Counted from the first letter of the stretch, positions 36,656-47,063 are shown. The stretch is 64,000 nucleotides of DNA from Rufibacter latericius (GCF_003721515.1 NZ_RJJD01000005.1:335868-399867), one strand, 5' to 3'. Translations and numbers: made by a program. Notes: generated by a model from the sequence alone, not told the origin.

Positions 36656-37141
36656 TCAGATTTCCAGGTCCTGGCCGTACCGGATGCGCACATAGGTAAC
36701 GTAGTCTGAGTTGATGGGCTCATGGCCCGCCAAACGCAGTTCACGCGCTACCTGCCCGCGGTGGTAGGTGGCGTGGTTAATGGCGTGGGTAAGGATGTCC
36801 TGCACTTTGGTAGAGTAAGCCTTTCCTTGGGTGTTGGTGTACTCAATGGTGCGGTTCAGTTCGGCATCATCAGCGTTGGCATACAGGTCGGCCAGTGTCT
36901 GGGACGTTTGCTCGTGCAGTTGGTGCAATTCCTGCAGGCTGTGTCTCTGCAGAACCGTTACCGGGCTCTTGGTGCCCGTGATACGCGCAATCCAGATGGC
37001 TTGGGCATTAAGCACGTGGCTGAACATCAGCTGGGCATAGTCGGGCAGGTCTCCTTCAATGCGGTCAAGGCTTTTTAGCACGCGCCAGTTGGCCCATACA
37101 TTATATTCAGTGAGGTTTCTAAGAACGTCGTTTGTAGTCAT
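36656..37141 (-). CDS. DinB family protein
   Basis: The 161-aa four-helix-bundle protein has the DinB/YfiT metal-binding His set: H42 (FSHVLNAQAIW), H123 and H127 (INHATYHRGQ). DinB-superfamily members include thiol transferases (bacillithiol or mycothiol) and uncharacterised damage-induced proteins; the actual substrate is unknown here. It starts MTTNDVLRNLTEYNVWANWR. The gene is followed by a weak hairpin toward the diacylglycerol kinase gene. Confidence 0.88.
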   Translation of the reverse strand: MTTNDVLRNLTEYNVWANWRVLKSLDRIEGDLPDYAQLMFSHVLNAQAIWIARITGTKSPVTVLQRHSLQELHQLHEQTSQTLADLYANADDAELNRTIEYTNTQGKAYSTKVQDILTHAINHATYHRGQVARELRLAGHEPINSDYVTYVRIRYGQDLEI

Positions 37142-37244
37142 AGTTCAGGTAAATTGGGTCACAGAACAGGCTTTTGCCTTTCAGAATCGGGCAAAAGTAG
37201 TAAACGTGGCGTTCAGAAAGAATGTTTAGGTATACTTATTCCAT

Positions 37245-37619
37245 TCAGGCCCATAAGTACGGCAGAAACACCAGCAACCCGGCAATAGCCGAGGTAAGGG
37301 AAGCCACCAGCACCGCTCCGGCGGCTATGTCCTTGGCTTTGCCCGCCAGCGGATGGCGTTCCGGCGAAACCAGGTTCACCACCACCTCCAGGGCTGTATT
37401 GAAGAGCTCGGCCATCCAGACTAGGCCGATGGCAAAACAAATGACCACCCACTCCATGGAACTCAGGCCCAGGTAAAACCCCGCTGCCACCACTATCCCC
37501 GCCGACAACACATGCCACCGCAGGTTGATCTCGGAGCGGAAAGCGGCTGTGATTCCCTTCAGGGCATACCCGAAACTGTTTAAGCGCCTCCGGATAAAAG
37601 TGGGTTGTTGTCTTTCCAT
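37245..37619 (-). CDS. Diacylglycerol kinase (prokaryotic DgkA family)
   Basis: The 124-aa integral membrane protein has three transmembrane helices and the conserved region AELFNTALEVVVNLVSPERHPLAGKAKDIAAGAVL, in which Glu and Asn residues of DgkA-type enzymes are retained. These enzymes phosphorylate diacylglycerol (or undecaprenol in Gram-positives) at the inner membrane. I keep the frame at 37245-37619 because the longer overlapping one gives a Gly/Pro-rich non-membrane product. Confidence 0.87.
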   Translation of the reverse strand: MERQQPTFIRRRLNSFGYALKGITAAFRSEINLRWHVLSAGIVVAAGFYLGLSSMEWVVICFAIGLVWMAELFNTALEVVVNLVSPERHPLAGKAKDIAAGAVLVASLTSAIAGLLVFLPYLWA

Positions 37620-37695
37620 TTGGGGTTCTTACGCAAGGCAAGCGCAGTAGGTGGTTCTGTTACATGAGGCATCTTGCCTGTTTTTCTCAACACGC

Positions 37696-37728
37696 TTTTT
37701 AGGTGATTTCCTGAAAACGGCCTAAAAA
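37696..37728. repeat. Palindromic intergenic element (family A)
   Basis: TTTTTAGG (37696-37703) and CCTAAAAA (37721-37728) flank TGATTTCctGAAAACGG, the family centre. Confidence 0.55.
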
Positions 37729-37761
37729 TAGATTTCCAATCTGAGAGAAGCAGGCACTACA

Positions 37762-38937
37762 TCACACTTTGATGATGATGTTCTTTTTGTACATCACCCA
37801 CAGAATGGCCATCCAGCAGAGAATCCAGGTGAGAGCCCAAGCCAATGAGGCATTGTGCGGACTTAGGTGCGGCGTGTAGAACGATTCGTAAAGAAAGGTC
37901 TTGCTGTCAACCTCGCCGGCTGCCGTGTCTACTTTAATCATAGACATGATCCTGGGGATAAGCCCCGAGAGGAAGAACACGGTGATGGCATTTACGCCAT
38001 AGACCAAAAACGGCGTAGTGAATCTCTGATAGCCTTTCACGTCAATGAGCCAGTAGCAGAGACCCAGGCCCAACATGGCAAGTCCAGCGGTGTATAATAC
38101 GAAGGAGCTCGTCCAGAGGCTTTTGTTTATGGGGAAATGCAAGTCCCAGATCAAGCCGAGGCACGTGCAAATCACGCCCCACACCATCAACCAGGCAATC
38201 TTGTTTCCGGCATCGTCTTTCTTCTTCAACCACTGCCCTGCTAATACTCCGCAAAGGGCTGTAGCCACCGCGGGGAACGTGCTCAAGATTCCCTCCGGAT
38301 CCCAGATCTTGGTGGAGCTCCAAAGGTGACCAGGTAGAAGCGAGTTATCCAGCCAGGCGGCCAGGTTGGTGGTGGGTTGCAAATTAGAAACTCCCACGCC
38401 CGGAACCGGAGCAAACATCATCAAAGCCCAATAGCCTACTAACAGAAAGGCCGCGATCAGAATCTGGGTGCGGCGCTCGGTTTTCAGGAAGATAATGGCG
38501 GCAAAGATGAAGACCACGCCAATGCGTTGCAGCACCCCCGGAATCCGGACCGTTTCGAAGTTGAATTTGGGAAACAAGGCCAAAAACAGACCTAGGGCAA
38601 AAAGCGTCAGCCCACGCCGTATGATCCGGAAGATAGTACCTCTGTGCTTCTCAGGAAGCTGTTTGGCCCCCGACAGCGCATAGGCAATGGAAACACCTAC
38701 TATAAAGAGGAAGAAGGGAAATACCAGATCGGTGGGCGTGCAGCCGTGCCAGGTAGCATGCTTGAGTGGGGCGTAGATCTTCCCCCAGTTTCCTGGATTG
38801 TTCACCAAGATCATGGCCAGCACTGTGATTCCCCGGAACACATCCAAGGACTTAAGCCGTGGCCTGGAGGTAGCAACAGCCTCTATGGGAGGAATGATTT
38901 CTTCTGAAGCAGGAACAGTGGTAGAGATAGGGTTCAC
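37762..38937 (-). CDS. Heparan-alpha-glucosaminide N-acetyltransferase-like membrane protein (DUF5009)
   Basis: The 391-aa multispanning protein opens with RLKSLDVFRGITVLAMILVNNPGNW, the signature of the HGSNAT/DUF5009 transmembrane acyltransferase family, followed by about ten hydrophobic segments. Human HGSNAT acetylates glucosamine across the lysosomal membrane. In Bacteroidota such proteins often sit near polysaccharide-use genes, and here a SusC/D operon lies divergently to the right. The catalytic His region TWHGCTPTDLVFPFFLFIVG is retained. The substrate is not known. Confidence 0.83.
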   Translation of the reverse strand: MNPISTTVPASEEIIPPIEAVATSRPRLKSLDVFRGITVLAMILVNNPGNWGKIYAPLKHATWHGCTPTDLVFPFFLFIVGVSIAYALSGAKQLPEKHRGTIFRIIRRGLTLFALGLFLALFPKFNFETVRIPGVLQRIGVVFIFAAIIFLKTERRTQILIAAFLLVGYWALMMFAPVPGVGVSNLQPTTNLAAWLDNSLLPGHLWSSTKIWDPEGILSTFPAVATALCGVLAGQWLKKKDDAGNKIAWLMVWGVICTCLGLIWDLHFPINKSLWTSSFVLYTAGLAMLGLGLCYWLIDVKGYQRFTTPFLVYGVNAITVFFLSGLIPRIMSMIKVDTAAGEVDSKTFLYESFYTPHLSPHNASLAWALTWILCWMAILWVMYKKNIIIKV

Positions 38938-39525
38938 AATAGTTTTGATTTAGGTGGATAGCGGACGAGGCAGTACAAATGGCTTAGCTTTCAGGGGCTA
39001 AGTTAACAGAATCTAGGATGTTCAACCGCAATCAATGTAGCCGGCCTGCCCTGCCTTTCTACGGGTAAAAGCATCCTCTCTTTCTCTGAAGTAGATTAAG
39101 GACTTTCGTTATTAAATTTTTTTAAAAAAGTATATAAATTTTTAAATAAAAATTAGGGACAACTAGAAGTAAGCTAAAAATACTTATTATTTCTAGTGCT
39201 GCTTTGCCCACTTTTCTATAATTTTCCAGTCATTTTTTATATAGTCAAAATTATATTTAAAAGCAGCTTTTTTGAGGCTGGCCTATTTTGCAGGCTGAAT
39301 TAGAAAATCATCTAAATCAAAGGAGTTTTTGGCTAAAAAAATAATTAAGGCTTGATAAAGAAGATGCTTTTAGCAAATCAATAATTTCGCACTGCCTTTA
39401 CTGATTTTTTTCTGAATGTTTTGGTTTCCTTACGCTTTCGCTTACTCTATGAATTGATCTACTTTTTACTTCCATTATTTCTGCAGATCAACCCAAAAAC
39501 AATCCATACCCCTTAATCCTTTTTT
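38938..39525. other. 588-bp AT-rich divergent intergenic region upstream of susC
   Basis: No gene is seen. The stretch 39110-39380 is markedly AT-rich (runs such as TTAAATTTTTTTAAAAAAG). It probably contains the SusC promoter and a long leader. A TAATTTCG near 39383 is a one-mismatch -7 box without a well-spaced -33 element. Confidence 0.5.
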
Positions 39526-42500
39526 ATGAGAATAATGTTACGGCTATTGTTAGTAGCCTTGAGCTTGTGTATTGCTCAGGCAGGTTTTGCCCAAAGCAAG
39601 ACCATCACCGGAAGGGTCACCTCCTCCGAAGACAACTCTGCCATGCCCGGCGTGAGTGTAGTTGTGAAAGGCAGTTCCAACGGCGTCTCCACTGATGCCG
39701 AAGGTCGTTATTCTATCCAGGCAGCCCCGGGTAGCGTGCTGGTATTCAGCTTCATTGGCATGCTTCCACAGGAGCGTACCATAGGCGTAGACAATTCCAT
39801 CAATATCGCGCTGGTATCTGACTCCAAGGCATTGGAGGAAGTAGTAGTAACAGGTTTCAACATTGCCCAGGAACGGAAGAGTATCAACTACGCCGTGCAA
39901 GAGGTAAGCGGTCAGGCGCTGGAAGAGTCACGTCAGCAGAACGTGGTGAACGCCCTGCAGGGGAAAGTAGCCGGGGTAAACATCACCAGTTCTGGTGGGG
40001 GTGCGGGCGAAGGCTCCAGCATCGTGATCAGAGGGGGTTCTTCCATTGACGGTGACAACCAGCCTTTGTTTGTAATTGACGGTATTCCGGTAGACAACTC
40101 TTCGTTCCAGGAGTCTACCGCGCCAGGTGCCGGTAGCGGTTTCAACGGGATGCTGGGTCGCTCAGTGGGTGCCTCTAACCGGGCGGGTGACATCAACCCA
40201 GATGATATCGCTTCTATCACCGTTCTGAAAGGACCAGCGGCTGCTGCTTTGTATGGTCTGCGTGCCGGTAACGGTGCTGTGATCATCACCACCAAAAAAG
40301 GTGTTGCCGGGCAGACCTCTATTACTTACAACGGCCTTTTCTCTTTTGACGAGGTAAACAGACTGCCAGAAGTGCAGCAGGTGTATCAGCAGGGAACCAA
40401 CGGCGTGTACGATGCCACTACCCGCAGATCATGGGGACCAAGATTCCAGGAAGGACAACCTGTTTACAACAACATCGAGGATTTCTTCCAGACCGGCTTC
40501 AAGATGAACCACAACCTGAGCATCTCAGGTGGATCAGAGAAAACCAGCTTCTACATTTCTGCCAACCACTTAGACCAAGGTGGGGTGGTGCCTGAGACAG
40601 AATACCAGAAGAACTCGGTGCGTGTATCAGGTACTGCCAAATTCAACGACAAGCTTTCTTTTGACGGATCTGCGAACTACTTGCAGACAAGCGGGCAAAG
40701 AGCATTGCAAGGTCCGGGACTGTTTGGTGGAACCGGTGGTTTCCTGGTGAGTATCTTCAACTGGCCATTAAACGATAACATGTCTGACTGGCAGAACCCA
40801 GACGGGTCACGTCGTAGACTATTGGAAAGCGTAACCGGTGACATTGACAACCCTTACTTCACGGTTAATAAAAACCCACAGACAGACCGTACCGACCGTA
40901 TCATCGGGAACGTAGGCATCACCCTTGACCCAACCAATTGGTTGAAGATCAACTACCGTATTGGTACCGACGTGTACACAGAGCGTACCCAAAGTGTTCG
41001 TGCTCCCGGTACTTCTTTGCCTAACAACCAGTCTGGTGGTCTAGCCATCTCGGTAAACCAGTTTCAGCAGTACACCTCTAACTTTGTGGTAACCGCTAAC
41101 AAGAATATCACCGAGAAATTCGGGGTAGGTGTGGTAGTAGGTAACACCGTAGAGCAAACCGAAACCAAAGGTGTTGACTATTTAGGTTTGATTTTCCAGA
41201 ACCCGGAGTTTGTGGGTCTGAACAACACTACCAACCGCAGCGTGATCCAGCGGAACTCTCTGCGTCGTTTGATTGGCGCGTTTGGACGGGTAAGCTTTGA
41301 CTACGACAACTTCCTGTTCTTAGAGTTGCAGGGCCGTAACGACTGGTCTTCTACCCTGCCGGTGAAAAACCGCTCGTTTGCCTACGGATCTGCCAGCTTA
41401 GGCTATGTATTCACTGAGCACTTGCCGCTTAGTTCAGGCTCTTTCCTGAAGTTTGGTAAGCTCAATGTTTCGTATGCCCAGGTAGGTAAAGATTCACCTC
41501 CATACCGCGTGTCATCTCCCTTGACCAACAACACCTTCCTGGGTGGTGGTTTCCGGAATAACTTCTTTGGGGGTAACCCAGAGTTGAAGCCAGAAACCAA
41601 GAACTCCTTCGAGACCGGTTTAGACTTCAACTTCTCTAAAAACAACCTGCGTTTCAACGTTACTTATTATAATGACAGAACCGTTGACCAGATCATCGCT
41701 CCCCGTCTAAGCCAGGCTTCTGGTTTCATCCTGCAGTATGTGAACGGCGGAACCGTAGAAAACAAAGGAGTTGAAGCTATCTTGTCTGGTACCGCTATCC
41801 AGAATGGCGGCTTCAACTGGGATGTAGTAGCTAACTTCTCCCGTAACAGAAGCAAGGTAGTAAGCATCCCTTACCCATTGACCGAGATTTACCAGTCCGA
41901 TGCCTGGATTGTAGGTTTTGCCAGAGGTGGTGTGTTCCAGGGTGGTTCTTTGAGCGGCTTGAGTGCCATGCAGTATGAGCGTGCTCCAGACGGCCAGATG
42001 ATCATCAGCGCCACTGGTTACCCAACCTTCGTGGATCAGAAATTCACGTATGCCGGTGACCGTGCGCCAAACTATACCCTGCAAATCACCAACACCTTCA
42101 ACTACAACAACCTGTCACTTTCTTTCTTAACCGATATCCGCAAAGGCGGAGTGGTAGTGAACGGAAATGAGGCTACGTTGGTGAGCACCGGTTTGAGCAC
42201 CCGTACCTTAGACCGTTACAAGAAAGCGATCTTCCCAGGAGTAGTAGCCGTAACCGGCGCCGATGGGAAAGTGAGCTACGTGCCTAACACCAGAGAAGTA
42301 GAGTTAACTGAAAGCTACTACCGTAACATCATGTCTGTGGTAGGTGATGACTTCATTGAAGACGCTTCGTGGGTTCGTCTGCGTTACGTGACCTTGGCCT
42401 ACCGTTTACCGAAAGCAGCTTTCGGACGCATTCCATTCAAAAACGTGGAATTCAACTTAACTGGCCGTAACCTCCTTCTTTTGACCAAATATTCAGGATC

Positions 42501-42618
42501 TGACCCAGAAACAGCTTCGGCCGGAGCAGGTGTACGTGGTGGTGGTTCAGGTGGCTTCGATTACGGAAGTGTACCAGGTACCAAAGGTGTTGACTTCGGC
42601 GTGAAATTATCCTTCTAG
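39526..42618 (+). CDS. SusC/RagA-type TonB-linked outer-membrane transporter
   Basis: The 1030-aa protein has a signal peptide (to about A22, QAGFAQ) and an N-terminal carboxypeptidase-D-regulatory-like domain (about 27-105). The TonB-box-like EEVVVTGF (about 103-110), the plug (about 115-230, PLFVIDGIPVDN, ITVLKGPAAAALYGLRAGNGAVIITTKKG) and a long barrel ending in a terminal aromatic residue (VKLSF) follow. SusC transports large glycans, peptides or other ligands with its SusD lid. It leads an operon with SusD and a lipoprotein; no sigma/anti-sigma pair or glycoside hydrolase is nearby, so the substrate is open. Confidence 0.95.
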   Translation: MRIMLRLLLVALSLCIAQAGFAQSKTITGRVTSSEDNSAMPGVSVVVKGSSNGVSTDAEGRYSIQAAPGSVLVFSFIGMLPQERTIGVDNSINIALVSDSKALEEVVVTGFNIAQERKSINYAVQEVSGQALEESRQQNVVNALQGKVAGVNITSSGGGAGEGSSIVIRGGSSIDGDNQPLFVIDGIPVDNSSFQESTAPGAGSGFNGMLGRSVGASNRAGDINPDDIASITVLKGPAAAALYGLRAGNGAVIITTKKGVAGQTSITYNGLFSFDEVNRLPEVQQVYQQGTNGVYDATTRRSWGPRFQEGQPVYNNIEDFFQTGFKMNHNLSISGGSEKTSFYISANHLDQGGVVPETEYQKNSVRVSGTAKFNDKLSFDGSANYLQTSGQRALQGPGLFGGTGGFLVSIFNWPLNDNMSDWQNPDGSRRRLLESVTGDIDNPYFTVNKNPQTDRTDRIIGNVGITLDPTNWLKINYRIGTDVYTERTQSVRAPGTSLPNNQSGGLAISVNQFQQYTSNFVVTANKNITEKFGVGVVVGNTVEQTETKGVDYLGLIFQNPEFVGLNNTTNRSVIQRNSLRRLIGAFGRVSFDYDNFLFLELQGRNDWSSTLPVKNRSFAYGSASLGYVFTEHLPLSSGSFLKFGKLNVSYAQVGKDSPPYRVSSPLTNNTFLGGGFRNNFFGGNPELKPETKNSFETGLDFNFSKNNLRFNVTYYNDRTVDQIIAPRLSQASGFILQYVNGGTVENKGVEAILSGTAIQNGGFNWDVVANFSRNRSKVVSIPYPLTEIYQSDAWIVGFARGGVFQGGSLSGLSAMQYERAPDGQMIISATGYPTFVDQKFTYAGDRAPNYTLQITNTFNYNNLSLSFLTDIRKGGVVVNGNEATLVSTGLSTRTLDRYKKAIFPGVVAVTGADGKVSYVPNTREVELTESYYRNIMSVVGDDFIEDASWVRLRYVTLAYRLPKAAFGRIPFKNVEFNLTGRNLLLLTKYSGSDPETASAGAGVRGGGSGGFDYGSVPGTKGVDFGVKLSF

Positions 42619-42636
42619 ATTATTGAGACTCACATC

Positions 42637-44106
42637 ATGAAAAAATTTATCATAGGTTTTTGCGCAGTGGTAGGCTTAGGGCTTACCTCCTGCGACAACT
42701 TTTTGGATGTCAATGAAGATCCAAATAACCCCGTTTCTACTACTCCAAATTACTTGTTACCCAGCATCATTGGCAACGGCTTGCAGGTGCAGCTGTTAAC
42801 CGAGCTGAGAGTGGGCCAGATCACGCAGAATGTAGCCGGCAGAACGGCCAACATTGCCACTGACCAGTACTTCTTCACGCCAGGTAACTCTACCTCTACC
42901 TTCAACAACACCTATTATCTGGTGGGCAGCAACATCGGTCCTATGATCGCGTCTGCTGAGGCAGAAGGTTCTCCTTACTACGTAGGTGCCGGTAAAGCCA
43001 TGAAGGCCATCATTATGGCCCACCTGACTGATATGCTGGGTGACGTGCCTTATACCGAGGCTTGGCAAGGATACACCAACATTGCGCCTAAGTATGATCC
43101 GCAGGAGCAGATTTACGCGACCATCTTTACCTTATTGGACGAGGCCGAAGTAGAATTCTCCAAGCCAGCCACAGAAAATAAGCGTCCCTTCTATACCAAT
43201 AACCCAGTAAGCGGCGACATCCTTTATCAAGGAGATGTAAGCAAATGGATTAAGTTGGTGAACTCTCTGAAGGCTCGTCAATTGAACCACCTGACCAAAA
43301 AGGCTTCCTACAACCCAGACGCGGTTTTGGCCGCCATTGACAAAGGCATTAAATCGAATGCTGACGATGCGGTTTTGGGGTACAGACAACCTACCAGTGT
43401 AGAATCTGCTACAACCAGCATCTTTGGACCAACCAGAGCTAACTTTGCCAGCTACACCTTCGGGAAGATGTTCGTGAACCTTCTGAACGGAACTACTTTG
43501 CTGGGTGATGCTACTGCCGCTGATGATCCTCGTTTCCCTATCATCTCCCCTACTTTGAGTAATGGAGCCGTGCCGGGTGCAGGTTCTTCTCCAGCCCTTG
43601 CCGCTACAGATTTCCACGGAGGCTTCTATACCACCGATAACAGCCCTTTCCCAATCGTGACCAATGCTGAGATGCGTTTCATTGAAGCAGAAGCCGCTTT
43701 CCGGAAGGGTGACAAAGTTCGGGCCTTCAATGCCTACAAAGCCGGTATCACGGCGCACATGACTAAGCTAGGAGTGGCCGCTGCTGCCCAAACTACTTAC
43801 ATGACCAGCGCTGCCGTTGCCCAGAGCGAGACTACCTTGACCCTGAAGAACATTATGGAACAGAAATACATTGCCATGTTCCTGAACCCAGAATCATGGT
43901 CAGACATGCGCAGATTTGATTTCGATGAGACGATCTACCCAGGTTACCAAGAGCCTACCGGCGTAAACGCGCTTCTGAACGGGAAATTTGTGCGCCGTAT
44001 GCCTCCTGCTCAAACAGAGACTCAGTTCAACCCGGCCGAAGTGGCTAGAATGGGCTGGGGTGCTCAGGATTATGTGACCCTGCCCGTATGGTGGGATCAA
44101 CAATAA
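42637..44106 (+). CDS. SusD/RagB-like surface lipoprotein
   Basis: The 489-aa lipoprotein (lipobox LTSC, C19) is the ligand-capturing lid of the SusC transporter. Recognisable SusD features are the N-terminal FLDVNEDPNNP, the repeated TPR-like helices, MRFIEAEAAFRKGD (about 345-358), and the C-terminal NIMEQKYIAMFLNPESWSDMRRF. It looks like the SusD_2 subfamily. It starts 18 bp after the susC-like stop. Confidence 0.95.
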   Translation: MKKFIIGFCAVVGLGLTSCDNFLDVNEDPNNPVSTTPNYLLPSIIGNGLQVQLLTELRVGQITQNVAGRTANIATDQYFFTPGNSTSTFNNTYYLVGSNIGPMIASAEAEGSPYYVGAGKAMKAIIMAHLTDMLGDVPYTEAWQGYTNIAPKYDPQEQIYATIFTLLDEAEVEFSKPATENKRPFYTNNPVSGDILYQGDVSKWIKLVNSLKARQLNHLTKKASYNPDAVLAAIDKGIKSNADDAVLGYRQPTSVESATTSIFGPTRANFASYTFGKMFVNLLNGTTLLGDATAADDPRFPIISPTLSNGAVPGAGSSPALAATDFHGGFYTTDNSPFPIVTNAEMRFIEAEAAFRKGDKVRAFNAYKAGITAHMTKLGVAAAAQTTYMTSAAVAQSETTLTLKNIMEQKYIAMFLNPESWSDMRRFDFDETIYPGYQEPTGVNALLNGKFVRRMPPAQTETQFNPAEVARMGWGAQDYVTLPVWWDQQ

Positions 44107-44138
44107 GGTAGTGTACAGGAATTAAGCTAAAAGAAGAT

Positions 44139-45392
44139 ATGAAAAGCATTTTTAATAAATACCTGGCCCTGCCAGTAGTTGCTTTGGCATGTTTGTCTTT
44201 GACATCATGCGAAGAAGATTACGAGCCACCTTACAGCATCACCGAAGACTCTTTCCAGATTTTCCAGGCTACCGGTACACTGCCGGTAGCTGCTAAATAC
44301 GCGGTAGGTGAAACGGTGAAAATGGAGCTAGTGTACAACAAATCTGATGTGAAAGAGATTGTGCTTTTACAAAAGATTGACAACCAAGACTCCTCTGTGG
44401 TAAAAACCGTTCCGGCTCAAGGCGCTTTCTCTAAAATCAAGAGAGCTGATACCCTAGTAGTGGAATACGTGGTGCCCGCCGGACTTGCCAATAAGGCCAC
44501 CGTGCGGTTAGATGCCAAAGCCATTGGGATGAACAATTCTTCCAAAACCAGAAGTGCTTCGTTCAGAGTAGCCGAAGCCACCCCTACCATCAAGATCAAG
44601 AGCGTTGCGCATCGTTCTGCGGTGACCGCCGGGGCTAATACTGCCGATGATGTGATTCGGTATGAGTTGGTGCTGAATGAAAACGGGGTTACCACCGCTA
44701 CCGCTACTACCGCTGCATCGGCCATTCTGTTCAAAGACCTGGACAGTCTAAACGTGTACGCAACGGTGGGCGCAAACCCTGAAACCAGAATTGATAAAAT
44801 TAGTTTATCCAAATCTGGGGCAGCGCTTACTAGAAACGTAGATGTGAAAGTTCCAGCCAATGCTGTTGGTCAGGATGTGACCTTCCGTTTCGAGGCGAAA
44901 GCGGTTTCTCCTAAAACCTCCGCTTCTGTTACTTCCGCTCCGGTGAGCATTGTAGCCGCTACTCCTTTCACGGAAACTGCCACCGCCACCATAGGGATCA
45001 ACGGTGATGCGGCGGCTACTTCTTTCAACTTTGTAGGAAGAGCCAATGTAGGAACCGAGAATGCTACTACGAACAAGGATATCACCGTGACCAGTGTAGG
45101 AAGCAACAAGTTTGCGGTCAAGGCCGAGAACAAAACTGCTTTTGTGAAATCCACAACTGCTGTATATAACAACGCTACCGTTAACAGCGTGCGTCAGGCG
45201 TATTACACAGGGTCCTCGGCCACGCCGAGCCAAGTGGTAACCACCATTGCTGATCTGGTGGTCGGAGACGTGTACATCGCCAAACTGGTGGACACTAACA
45301 ACTACGTTATCTTCAAAGTGACGGCCATCAACAGAGGCGGCGCTGATAACCAGACCACAGCTACATTAGAGTATAAGTACCTGCAACAATAA
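44139..45392 (+). CDS. Lipoprotein of unknown function, third gene of the SusC/D operon
   Basis: The 417-aa lipoprotein (lipobox LTSC, C24) consists mostly of beta-strand-rich, Thr/Ala/Val-heavy repeats, with no Trp or Cys after the lipobox, suggesting tandem Ig-like folds. It starts 32 bp after the SusD stop and shares the operon's terminator. In other SusC/D systems the third gene is often a surface glycan- or ligand-binding protein, so a binding role is plausible but inferred from position only. Confidence 0.8.
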   Translation: MKSIFNKYLALPVVALACLSLTSCEEDYEPPYSITEDSFQIFQATGTLPVAAKYAVGETVKMELVYNKSDVKEIVLLQKIDNQDSSVVKTVPAQGAFSKIKRADTLVVEYVVPAGLANKATVRLDAKAIGMNNSSKTRSASFRVAEATPTIKIKSVAHRSAVTAGANTADDVIRYELVLNENGVTTATATTAASAILFKDLDSLNVYATVGANPETRIDKISLSKSGAALTRNVDVKVPANAVGQDVTFRFEAKAVSPKTSASVTSAPVSIVAATPFTETATATIGINGDAAATSFNFVGRANVGTENATTNKDITVTSVGSNKFAVKAENKTAFVKSTTAVYNNATVNSVRQAYYTGSSATPSQVVTTIADLVVGDVYIAKLVDTNNYVIFKVTAINRGGADNQTTATLEYKYLQQ

Positions 45393-45400
45393 GAATACTA

Positions 45401-45436
45401 AAGAAGGGCTGCTCGCATGAGTAGCCCTTCTTTTTT
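45401..45436 (+). terminator. Terminator of the SusC/D operon
   Basis: AAGAAGGGCTGCTC and GAGTAGCCCTTCTT pair around GCAT with one mismatch, followed by a T-run, 9 bp past the lipoprotein stop. Confidence 0.88.
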
Positions 45437-45446
45437 GATCTGATCT

Positions 45447-45492
45447 AAAACAGAAAGGCCCTTCTGCTACTGCGGAAGGGCCTTTCTGTTTT
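45447..45492. terminator. Second hairpin terminator, serving fumC from the opposite side
   Basis: AAAACAGAAAGGCCCTTC and GAAGGGCCTTTCTGTTTT form an 18-bp perfect stem with a 10-nt loop in the convergent gap. A family A-like GTTTTAGGGC...GCTTAAAAC copy (45488-45523) directly overlaps its right end. Confidence 0.85.
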
Positions 45493-45529
45493 AGGGCTGT
45501 TTTCGCCAAAAGGGGCTTAAAACCTTGGA

Positions 45530-46927
45530 TTACTTTTTCAAGCTGCCGATCATATCCTCGGGGCGTACCCACTCGGTGAATTGCTCATCGGTGAGGAGGC
45601 CTAAGTCAAGGGCGGCCTGACGCAAAGTAGTGCCTTCTTTGTGTGCCTTCTTCGCGATCTTGGCCGCGTTGTCATAACCTACGTGCGGGTTTAGGGCAGT
45701 CACCAGCATCAAGGAGTTTTCCAGTTGGCGTTTGATCACCTCGTAGTTCGGCTCGATGCCTACGGCGCAGTGCTTGTCAAAAGAATCACAGGCATCAGCG
45801 AGCAGGCGGGCGCTCATGAGCAGGTTGAAGATCATCACCGGCTTGAACACGTTCAGCTCGAAGTGGCCGTTCATCCCTCCTACCGATATCGCTACATCGT
45901 TCCCGATGACCTGGGCGCACACCATGGTCATGGCCTCGGCCTGGGTTGGGTTCACTTTGCCTGGCATGATGGAAGAACCCGGCTCGTTCTCCGGGATGAT
46001 AATCTCCCCGATTCCGGAACGCGGACCTGAAGCCAGCAAACGGATATCGTTGGCAATCTTCATCAGGCTAACCGCCAGTTGCTTTAACGCACCGGAAGTC
46101 TCCACGATGGCATCATGCGCTGCTAGGGACTCAAACTTGTTCTCAGCGGTTCTTAAAGGAAGGCCAGAGAATTCAGCGATTTTCTGGGCCACTAGCTCGG
46201 CGTAGCCTTGTGGCGTGTTAAGACCGGTTCCTACGGCAGAACCTCCAAGGGCAAGCTCGCTCAGGTGATCTAAGGTATTCCGTAGGGCGCGCATGCCGTG
46301 GTCCAGCTGAGACACGTAGCCAGACAGCTCCTGGCCTAAGGTCAAAGGAGTGGCATCCATTAAGTGCGTACGGCCGATCTTCACCACGTTCATGTACTCC
46401 TGAGACTTGGCGTGCAGCGTATCGCGCAGTTTCTGCACCATCGGCAGGGTATGCTCAGCCACCACTTTGTAGCCGGCAATGTGCATAGCCGTCGGGAAGG
46501 TGTCGTTCGATGACTGCGATTTGTTGACGTCATCGTTCGGGTGGATTTTCTTCTTTTCGTCCATCAGATCTCCACCTAGCAAAACGTGCGCGCGGTTGGC
46601 TACCACTTCGTTCACGTTCATGTTGCTTTGGGTACCGGAACCCGTCTGCCATACCACCAGCGGAAACTGATCGGCTAACTCACCGGCCAGGATCTCGTCG
46701 CATACGCGCCCGATGATCTCGGCTTTGTCCTGAGGCAGAACGCCCAGCTCGGTGTTGGTGTAAGCAGCGGCTTTTTTCAGGATGGCGAAGGCCTCAATGA
46801 CCTCGCGCGGCATCAACTGCCCCCCAATAGTGAAGTTTTCTTTTGATCGTTGGGTCTGGGCACCCCAGTATTTATCGGCGGGCACCTCAACCGGGCCCAT
46901 GGTGTCTTTCTCTATGCGTACGCTCAT
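45530..46927 (-). CDS. fumC: Class II fumarate hydratase
   Basis: This TCA-cycle enzyme interconverts fumarate and malate and is the iron-free, homotetrameric class II type. The 465-aa length is standard. Signatures are [13 protein letters not shown] (about 97-109), [16 protein letters not shown] (about 180-195), and the superfamily signature [11 protein letters not shown] (about 318-328) with the active-site loop. It faces the SusC/D operon tail to tail. Confidence 0.95.
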   Translation of the reverse strand: MSVRIEKDTMGPVEVPADKYWGAQTQRSKENFTIGGQLMPREVIEAFAILKKAAAYTNTELGVLPQDKAEIIGRVCDEILAGELADQFPLVVWQTGSGTQSNMNVNEVVANRAHVLLGGDLMDEKKKIHPNDDVNKSQSSNDTFPTAMHIAGYKVVAEHTLPMVQKLRDTLHAKSQEYMNVVKIGRTHLMDATPLTLGQELSGYVSQLDHGMRALRNTLDHLSELALGGSAVGTGLNTPQGYAELVAQKIAEFSGLPLRTAENKFESLAAHDAIVETSGALKQLAVSLMKIANDIRLLASGPRSGIGEIIIPENEPGSSIMPGKVNPTQAEAMTMVCAQVIGNDVAISVGGMNGHFELNVFKPVMIFNLLMSARLLADACDSFDKHCAVGIEPNYEVIKRQLENSLMLVTALNPHVGYDNAAKIAKKAHKEGTTLRQAALDLGLLTDEQFTEWVRPEDMIGSLKK

Positions 46928-46983
46928 GTCTGTTAGAAAATGGTTAATACTTTAGATAGCTCAAAACTACGCAATTATTCATA

Positions 46984-47015
46984 AAAAACGGGCGACGATC
47001 ACGCCTCCCGTTTTT
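46984..47015. terminator. Hairpin terminator between the VanX-type gene and fumC
   Basis: AAAAACGGG (46984-46992) and CCCGTTTTT (47007-47015) pair around a short loop, 49 nt beyond the dipeptidase stop. Confidence 0.6.
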
Positions 47016-47063
47016 GGTCTTTTTCCTGGAAAATGGCCTTAAAATACCTTCGTTATAGATAAC

